Below, one piece after another: positions 59,277 through 64,000 of a stretch of DNA of 64,000 bases (position 1 is the stretch's first letter; each line of letters starts with the position of its first letter). The notes beneath the pieces are model-generated. The model was given only the letters and a program-made list of their open reading frames with translations, ran no database searches and was not told the DNA's origin. The translations under genes were made by a program, and so were the position numbers. The stretch spans positions 62,001-126,000 of the forward strand of contig NZ_AP027370.1 in NCBI RefSeq assembly GCF_030296055.1, given 5' to 3'. This DNA comes from Hydrogenimonas cancrithermarum (lineage in GTDB: Bacteria; Campylobacterota; Campylobacteria; Campylobacterales; Hydrogenimonadaceae).

Positions 59277-61537
59277 AATTGACGATCAGCGGAAAGATCG
59301 AACGCATTCTCTTTCAGAAAGAGAGCTTTCTGATCGCCAAGCTCGAAAGCGGCGCCAAGATCTCGGGCAACTGCCTCATCACCGACATCGACGCGCTGGA
59401 AGGGCAGGAGGTGGAGCTAAGCGGCAACTGGGAGGAGCATCCGAAGTTCGGGCCGCAGTTCGTCTTCGAAGAACTCAACATCAAAGGAAGCGAACTCTAC
59501 TTCTACCTGACCAAGGTCGTCAAAGGGGTGGGTCAGAAGCTGGTCAAACGGCTCATCGCCCATTACGGCGAAGAGGAGCTGCTCCGAATTCTCGACGAAG
59601 AGCCCCAGAAACTGCTAACGTTCAAAGGGATCAAAGAGAAGAAACTTTCACAGATCACCCAAAGCTGGCAGCGATACAAAGAGATGCGCGAACTCGCGAT
59701 GTTTCTGGCCCCCTACAGGATCGGTCAGTCGATCGTCGTCGAAATCTACCGGACTTTCAGCGGCAAAGAGAATCTGATCGACGCGATCCGCGAAAATCCC
59801 TACATCGTCACACAGGTCAAGGGGGTCGGCTTCAAACGTGCCGACGAAATGGCCCGCTCGATGGGAATCGACGCCCGTTCGCCTTTCAGGATCGAGGCGG
59901 CTGTCACCTATCTGATGCGTGAAATCAGCGAACAGCAGGGCAACAGTGCCGTCGAACGGAGCCATTTCGTTCAACTGCTGCAAGAAGAGCTCGACTTCGA
60001 AGACGAGGCACCGCTGGTCGAAGAGGTGATCGACCGTCTCGTCGAACGCGAAGTACTTCATCTTATCGATGGCCATTTGGCACACACCTTCTATTACCGG
60101 GCGGAAAAGGGAATATTCGATTTTCTGAATGCACGCAGAGAGAACCCGGGCGAGCCGATTTTGCCCGATATCGATCGATTCATCGAAAAAGAGGAAGAGG
60201 CGATCGGTTTCCGGCTCGGGGAGGAGCAGCGCGAAGCGGTCAGGCTTCTCAACCGCGGCACGCGGGTCATGGCGCTTGTCGGGTATGCCGGAACGGGAAA
60301 AAGCACGAGCGCGAAGATGATGCTGAAGCTCCTGGAAGAGCGTTACGGGTACGATGCCATCGTCACGACCGCCCTCAGCGGCATCGCCGCCCAACGCATC
60401 CACGATACCACCGGCTACCGCTCCGCGACGATCCAAAGCCTTCTGGTGGCCCATAAAGAGAAGGAGGCACTTCCTTACGACGTCGTGCTTCTCGATGAAG
60501 CGTCGATGGTCAACTCCCAAATTTTCTTTCAGCTTATCTCCAAACTGAAAGAGGATGCCGTTTTTCTCGTCATCGGCGACGATGGCCAGCTTCCACCGAT
60601 CGGGGCGGGGAACGTCCTTTCCGATATTATAAAATATGAACTCGTGCCCGTCGTCAAACTGACCAAAATCTACCGCCAGAGCGAAGAGCAGGCGATCACC
60701 CTGATCGCCGACGCGATCCGGCGCGCAGAACTGCCCGAGTATCGAAAGCCCTACATCGATTTCAAATTCGTCGACATGAGCATTCCCGACTACTACGCCA
60801 TACGCAACGGCATGAACGAAAGTGAAAAAAAGCGGCTGCGCGAAGAACACAATCTTCGAATCCTCGAATCCATCAGGCATGAAGCCGTTCCATATATTCT
60901 GGAGGCGCGCAAAAAACTCGAGACGAAAGATATCAGAGGATACCTGACCCATATCCAGGTCATCACGCCCATGCGAGCCGGCCCGCTGGGTGTCGAAAAC
61001 CTGAATCTGCAATTGCAGAAACTCTTCAACCCCGATGCCAGGCACGCCGTCGAAAAGGGACTCTATACCTACAAACTCTACGACAAGGTGGTCCACATCA
61101 AAAACGAAAACATGCCCTCCTACTCCCCGGAAGGTTTTAAACGGGGCGACGACGCCGTCGACCAGCGTATCTTCAACGGGATGATCGGTCTTATCTTCAA
61201 ATTCGACCCCGAAGAGGAGGAGTGTTTCGTCTTCTATCCGAACGAGCAGGTCGTCGTCCGCTACGGTTTCGACACACTTTCGGACTATCTTCAGCTCGCC
61301 TATGCCCTGACGATCCACAAGACCCAGGGGATGGAGTACGACACCATCATCATTCCGATGAGTTTCAGCCACTACGTCATGCACAACACCAAACTGCTCT
61401 ACACCGCCGTGACACGGGCGAAGAAGATGTGCATCATCGTCGGCGAAGAGGCGGCGTTCAAAGGGGCGTGCCGGCGGATCGACACGACGAAACGGACCAC
61501 AATACTTCAGCTATTGGCCAAAAAAGGAAAAATATAA
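59273..61537 (+). CDS. recD2: ATP-dependent RecD2-like DNA helicase
   Basis: 754-aa superfamily 1B helicase. N-terminal OB-like and helix-hairpin-helix region (about 1-190, KGVGQKLVKRL and KGVGFKRAD), Walker A GYAGTGKST (about 341), Walker B LLDEASM (about 405), motif III GDDGQLPPIG, motif with YRQ (about 463) and motif VI LTIHKTQGMEYD...YTAVTRAK. It acts alone in DNA repair or fork processing, without RecBC. Start ATG at 59273 overlaps ygjP as ATGA. Confidence 0.93.
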   Translation: MKLTISGKIERILFQKESFLIAKLESGAKISGNCLITDIDALEGQEVELSGNWEEHPKFGPQFVFEELNIKGSELYFYLTKVVKGVGQKLVKRLIAHYGEEELLRILDEEPQKLLTFKGIKEKKLSQITQSWQRYKEMRELAMFLAPYRIGQSIVVEIYRTFSGKENLIDAIRENPYIVTQVKGVGFKRADEMARSMGIDARSPFRIEAAVTYLMREISEQQGNSAVERSHFVQLLQEELDFEDEAPLVEEVIDRLVEREVLHLIDGHLAHTFYYRAEKGIFDFLNARRENPGEPILPDIDRFIEKEEEAIGFRLGEEQREAVRLLNRGTRVMALVGYAGTGKSTSAKMMLKLLEERYGYDAIVTTALSGIAAQRIHDTTGYRSATIQSLLVAHKEKEALPYDVVLLDEASMVNSQIFFQLISKLKEDAVFLVIGDDGQLPPIGAGNVLSDIIKYELVPVVKLTKIYRQSEEQAITLIADAIRRAELPEYRKPYIDFKFVDMSIPDYYAIRNGMNESEKKRLREEHNLRILESIRHEAVPYILEARKKLETKDIRGYLTHIQVITPMRAGPLGVENLNLQLQKLFNPDARHAVEKGLYTYKLYDKVVHIKNENMPSYSPEGFKRGDDAVDQRIFNGMIGLIFKFDPEEEECFVFYPNEQVVVRYGFDTLSDYLQLAYALTIHKTQGMEYDTIIIPMSFSHYVMHNTKLLYTAVTRAKKMCIIVGEEAAFKGACRRIDTTKRTTILQLLAKKGKI

Positions 61538-61587
61538 GTTTTTTTTGAGATAATTGTTTCGAATTTATACTCAAAGAGTGAAACGAA

Positions 61588-62178
61588 ATGTTCAAACTGG
61601 TGAAAGCAGAGGATGAAAATCTACTGGAAGAGATTTACAGACTCCGTTATCATGTCTTGTGCGAAGAGATCAAAACCCTCGACAAAAAAGATTATCCGGA
61701 AGGGTTGGAATATGACGAATATGACCGTTTCGCCGACCAGTACGCGATTTTGGACAAAGAGGGGAAAGTTGCCGGATGCCTTCGACTCGTGCACCACTCT
61801 CCTATCGGATTCCCGACATTGAATGTCATGCATATGACCGATTTTTTGCAAAAAATCGATGGCGAACGTCTCGGGGAGATCTCCCGGATTACGATTCATC
61901 CGAAATACAGAAAACTTTCATTGACAAAAAAAATCTTCAATTTGATCATCTACAATGGCTGCCCGGAAATGAAAAATCTTGGACTGGATTATGCATTGTG
62001 TGCCGTGGAGGAGCCGCTGTTCAGACTGCTCAGAATGTTCAGTATTCCTTTCGAAAAGATCGGAGAAGCACACGAATATCTTCTGCGTTACCGCTATCCG
62101 GCCCTTTTGGAGATGAAAGAGCTGGCAAAGGCCCATCCAAAGTTGTGCAGATTTAAAGAAAACGCCGCCTCTGAATAG
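61588..62178 (+). CDS. GNAT-fold N-acyltransferase resembling AHL synthases / exosortase-associated acyltransferases
   Basis: 196 aa. The order of residues EIYRLRYHVLCEE, DEYDRFADQY, VAGCLRL and GEISRITIHP matches the R...F/Y...E-x-D-x-yD...R-L...E-SR pattern shared by LuxI-type autoinducer synthases and PEP-CTERM/exosortase-associated acyltransferases. YPEGLEYDEYD is closest to the latter. No luxR-type gene, exosortase or PEP-CTERM protein is nearby. The acyl substrate is therefore open: an acyl-ACP-dependent signal or lipid-modifying enzyme. Confidence 0.72.
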   Translation: MFKLVKAEDENLLEEIYRLRYHVLCEEIKTLDKKDYPEGLEYDEYDRFADQYAILDKEGKVAGCLRLVHHSPIGFPTLNVMHMTDFLQKIDGERLGEISRITIHPKYRKLSLTKKIFNLIIYNGCPEMKNLGLDYALCAVEEPLFRLLRMFSIPFEKIGEAHEYLLRYRYPALLEMKELAKAHPKLCRFKENAASE

Positions 62179-62231
62179 ATGGTATCGGCCTTAAAGCTTG
62201 GAGTATCGTGGATGTGTGATTCGCGTGAGAG

Positions 62232-62308
62232 TGGAGCTGATGGCGGGACTCGAACCCGCGACCTCTTGATTACGAATCAAGTGCTCTAGCCGGCTGAGCT
62301 ACATCAGC
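62232..62308 (-). tRNA. tRNA-Thr (anticodon CGT)
   Basis: On the minus strand the 7-bp acceptor stem GCTGATG/CATCAGC closes a standard cloverleaf. The D-arm contains AGCTCAGCCGGCTAGAGC, the anticodon stem-loop is TTGAT-TCGTAAT-CAA with anticodon CGT (62272-62274), and the T-arm is CGGGTTCGAGTCCCG. The discriminator is T and the 3' CCA is encoded (62232-62234). CGT reads ACG threonine codons. Confidence 0.96.
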
Positions 62309-62404
62309 GCTTTCAGGGTTGCAATTTTACATCAATACTATAAAAAATTCAATACAAAATCAGATTATTTTAAGTATAATCGCGTAAATTTTACAGGAGT
62401 GATC

Positions 62405-63613
62405 ATGGCGATTGAAAAAGTTGAAACCAAAGAGGCATTTAAGAGTTTTATCGAAAGCGTGGAAGCGCAGGAGGGGTATCGCAAACCGGTGGCGTTTGGT
62501 ATCTGCCGTGTCGACCGCGGACAGAAAAACCGCGACAAGATTCTTCAGGCTGTCTTTCCTCTCATCAATTGGAACGAGAACTTCGGTTCGGCGGTGGTTC
62601 TGATCGCGGCTTTGCAAGAGAGTGGTGAAACGGTCGACTTCACGACAACCGAGCAAGTTTTCGACGTATCCGACGCAGTGGTCATCAACGCATTGGCCGC
62701 TTTTTCTCCCTATCTCGCCGAGGCAAAGGGAGATGCGCATAAAAACGTTCAGGTCATCGCTACGTTGGCCGGAATCGCGGAAGCCGAATTGCTCGACGAC
62801 AACTTTCGTATCGTTTTTCTGTTCGAAGATGCCGCGCCGCAGAGCGTCGAGGCGGTCTACATCAAGCTCTACGCCCTTTCGCTCGGCAAAGCGGCACTTC
62901 GCAGCGTGAATCTGAACGGCGCGTTCGGTATTCTGCAGAATGTCGCATGGTTCGGCAACGAACCCTTCGAACTCGACTGGTTGCGTGAAAACGAGATCGA
63001 ATTGAAACTCAACGGTGCCTACCCCGAAATCGAGAGTGTCGACAAATTCCCGCGCTATCTGCAACACATTATCCCTGCGGACAACACGCGCATCCTCGAC
63101 AGTGCGAAAGTACGCATGGGCGCGCAGCTGCATCCGGGAACGACCGTCATGCCGGGTGCGAGCTACGTCAACTTCAATGCCGGCACCACCGGTGCCGTCA
63201 TGGTCGAAGGGCGAATCTCCAGTTCCGCGATCGTCGGGCCTGGTTCGGATGTCGGTGGCGGCGCGTCGATTCTCGGAGTTCTCAGCGGAACGAACGGCAA
63301 CCCCGTCACGATCGGAGAAAACGTGCTTCTCGGTGCCAACAGCGTTACGGGGATACCACTGGGTGACGGCTGCATCGTCGATGCAGGTATCGCGATTCTG
63401 GAAGGGACGAAAGTGGCGATCGGCCGTTCGGAGCTCGAGAAGATCAAAGAGGTCAATCCGTTCTGGGATGTCAAGGTCGAAGATGAAAACATTCTCAAAG
63501 GAGTCGAACTCGCCGGCAAAAATGGCATCCATTTCCGCCAAAACAGTATGACCGGCCAAATCATCGCGATGCGCAGCAGAAGAGAAGTCAAACTCAACGC
63601 AGAGCTACATTAA
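62405..63613 (+). CDS. dapD: 2,3,4,5-tetrahydropyridine-2,6-dicarboxylate N-succinyltransferase (long Campylobacterota form)
   Basis: 402-aa enzyme of the lysine/diaminopimelate pathway. The N-terminal 200 residues are the extra domain of the long DapD type; the C-terminal left-handed beta-helix shows hexapeptide repeats (MGAQLHPGTTVMPGASYVNF, GAVMVEGRISSSAIVGPG). Start ATG at 62405 follows CAGGAGTG. A succinyl-CoA-dependent route to diaminopimelate is implied. Confidence 0.95.
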   Translation: MAIEKVETKEAFKSFIESVEAQEGYRKPVAFGICRVDRGQKNRDKILQAVFPLINWNENFGSAVVLIAALQESGETVDFTTTEQVFDVSDAVVINALAAFSPYLAEAKGDAHKNVQVIATLAGIAEAELLDDNFRIVFLFEDAAPQSVEAVYIKLYALSLGKAALRSVNLNGAFGILQNVAWFGNEPFELDWLRENEIELKLNGAYPEIESVDKFPRYLQHIIPADNTRILDSAKVRMGAQLHPGTTVMPGASYVNFNAGTTGAVMVEGRISSSAIVGPGSDVGGGASILGVLSGTNGNPVTIGENVLLGANSVTGIPLGDGCIVDAGIAILEGTKVAIGRSELEKIKEVNPFWDVKVEDENILKGVELAGKNGIHFRQNSMTGQIIAMRSRREVKLNAELH

Positions 63614-63913
63614 TTAATCGCAAATCCGCTTCGTCACGTACCATTTGAGTATGGCGGTGGCGGAGTGGGAAAGTTCGTGTTGGTTGAAGGGAATGTAGGC
63701 GATTTTCAGTTTACTGAGGATTATCATTCCTGCAAAGACAGCAGCCAGCCAGACAAGAAGGCCATAGAGCCAGCCGAATTCGAGCCATGCCCAGATACCA
63801 AGAAATATCGGTACGAGAGTGAATGCCGCACGTAAAAGTACGACGATCATTTGGCACTTTTTATTCAGCGGCGGCAGCAATTCGACGATCGGTTTCTCTT
63901 CTTGTTCATTCAT
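63614..63913 (-). CDS. Small membrane protein of unknown function
   Basis: 99 aa with two or three hydrophobic segments (MIVVLLRAAFTLVPIFLGIWAW, GLLVWLAAVFAGMIIL) between a short acidic N-terminus and a basic C-terminus. No family recognised. It is convergent with dapD, ending on the base after the dapD stop. Promoter would lie in the 30 bp before the divergent arsC-like gene. Confidence 0.65.
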   Translation of the reverse strand: MNEQEEKPIVELLPPLNKKCQMIVVLLRAAFTLVPIFLGIWAWLEFGWLYGLLVWLAAVFAGMIILSKLKIAYIPFNQHELSHSATAILKWYVTKRICD

Positions 63914-63943
63914 ACCAAGAACTTTATCATAAAGGATTCAACA

Positions 63944-64000
63944 ATGGCAAACGAGGTGATCATCTGGCACAATCCGCGCTGTTCGAAGTCGCGCGAAGCA
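63944..64000 (+). CDS. ArsC-family reductase, 5' part only
   Basis: The window ends after 19 codons. The beginning VIIWHNPRCSKSREA is the signature of the ArsC/Spx family (arsenate reductase, glutaredoxin-linked), with the catalytic cysteine in NPRCSKS. ATG follows AAAGGA. A Spx-like or YffB protein cannot be excluded without the rest. Confidence 0.8.
   Translation, partial: MANEVIIWHNPRCSKSREA

Noticed and set aside
59648-61384. 578-codon minus-strand open frame across recD2
   Set aside because: Shadow of a GC-rich helicase gene; no start context or recognisable domain.
1-64000. CRISPR arrays, prophage, insertion sequences, integrons
   Set aside because: No regularly spaced direct repeats, transposase, integrase or phage structural genes were seen; the heptamer arrays have no spacers.

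Overview
The window looks like part of a Campylobacterota (Epsilonproteobacteria) chromosome, most plausibly a moderately GC-rich vent-type lineage such as a Hydrogenimonas or Nitratifractor relative. The signs are the long DapD type, the gene neighbourhoods trmL-dtd, glyS, tamA-tamB and pgm-ygjP-recD2, frequent ATGA/TGATG gene overlaps, and the general style of the proteins. I could not run a database search, so the taxonomy is inference. There is no rRNA operon, CRISPR array, prophage or insertion sequence. One tRNA gene (Thr, anticodon CGT) lies near 62.3 kb.

Region 1 (1-6.5 kb, + strand): the end of a DUF2130 gene, then a glycogen-synthesis operon: glycogen synthase A, a ROK sugar kinase, a second glycogen synthase and branching enzyme GlgB. 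Region 2 (6.5-17.7 kb): lipoyl synthase and a LipM-type octanoyltransferase are divergent from a large cluster of acetyl-CoA synthetase, pyruvate dehydrogenase E1 alpha, E1 beta and E2, an acyl carrier protein, an AhpD-like CxxC protein, a second E2 catalytic domain without a lipoyl arm, an oleate hydratase and a dihydrolipoamide dehydrogenase. The lip genes can supply the cofactor the cluster needs. A TTAAC-N4-GTTAA palindrome lies between the two units and a 179-bp multi-hairpin spacer lies between acs and pdhA.

Region 3 (17.8-30 kb): a probable ten-gene operon for energy and acid stress plus gluconeogenesis: beta-CASP nuclease, P-type H+-ATPase, PPK2, DUF4010, LOG protein, a small membrane protein, PEP synthase, 2-hydroxyacid dehydrogenase, archaeal-type fructose-bisphosphate aldolase and an HdeD-like protein. 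Region 4 (30-31.4 kb): an unknown gene and a Crp/Fnr-type regulator behind a promoter with a symmetric operator at about -41.5. Region 5 (31.4-37.8 kb, - strand): membrane-stress genes marC, mscS, dedA, an Nramp-like transporter and a DUF389 protein. Region 6 (37.9-40.6 kb): enolase followed by a decayed glycogen phosphorylase joined to the last part of a phosphoglycerate mutase gene, then a small basic ORF.

Region 7 (40.6-64 kb) is more ordinary chromosome: M48 lipoprotein peptidase, trmL, a mini-protein, dtd, glyS, an FAD oxidoreductase, tamB/tamA, a HAD phosphatase, a second PPK2, an outer-membrane receptor / periplasmic protein / diguanylate cyclase operon, a methyltransferase, a YigZ protein, phosphomannomutase/phosphoglucomutase, a YgjP peptidase, RecD2 helicase, an AHL-synthase-like acyltransferase, tRNA-Thr, dapD, a small membrane protein and the start of an ArsC-family gene. 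Taken together, 1-40 kb reads as a carbon- and phosphate-storage and stress module (glycogen, polyphosphate, acetate/pyruvate to acetyl-CoA, gluconeogenesis) set beside housekeeping genes. The best candidates for something undescribed are the pdh-acp-ahpD-E2'-ohyA-lpd cluster and the receptor-periplasmic-GGDEF operon at 52.5-56.0 kb.
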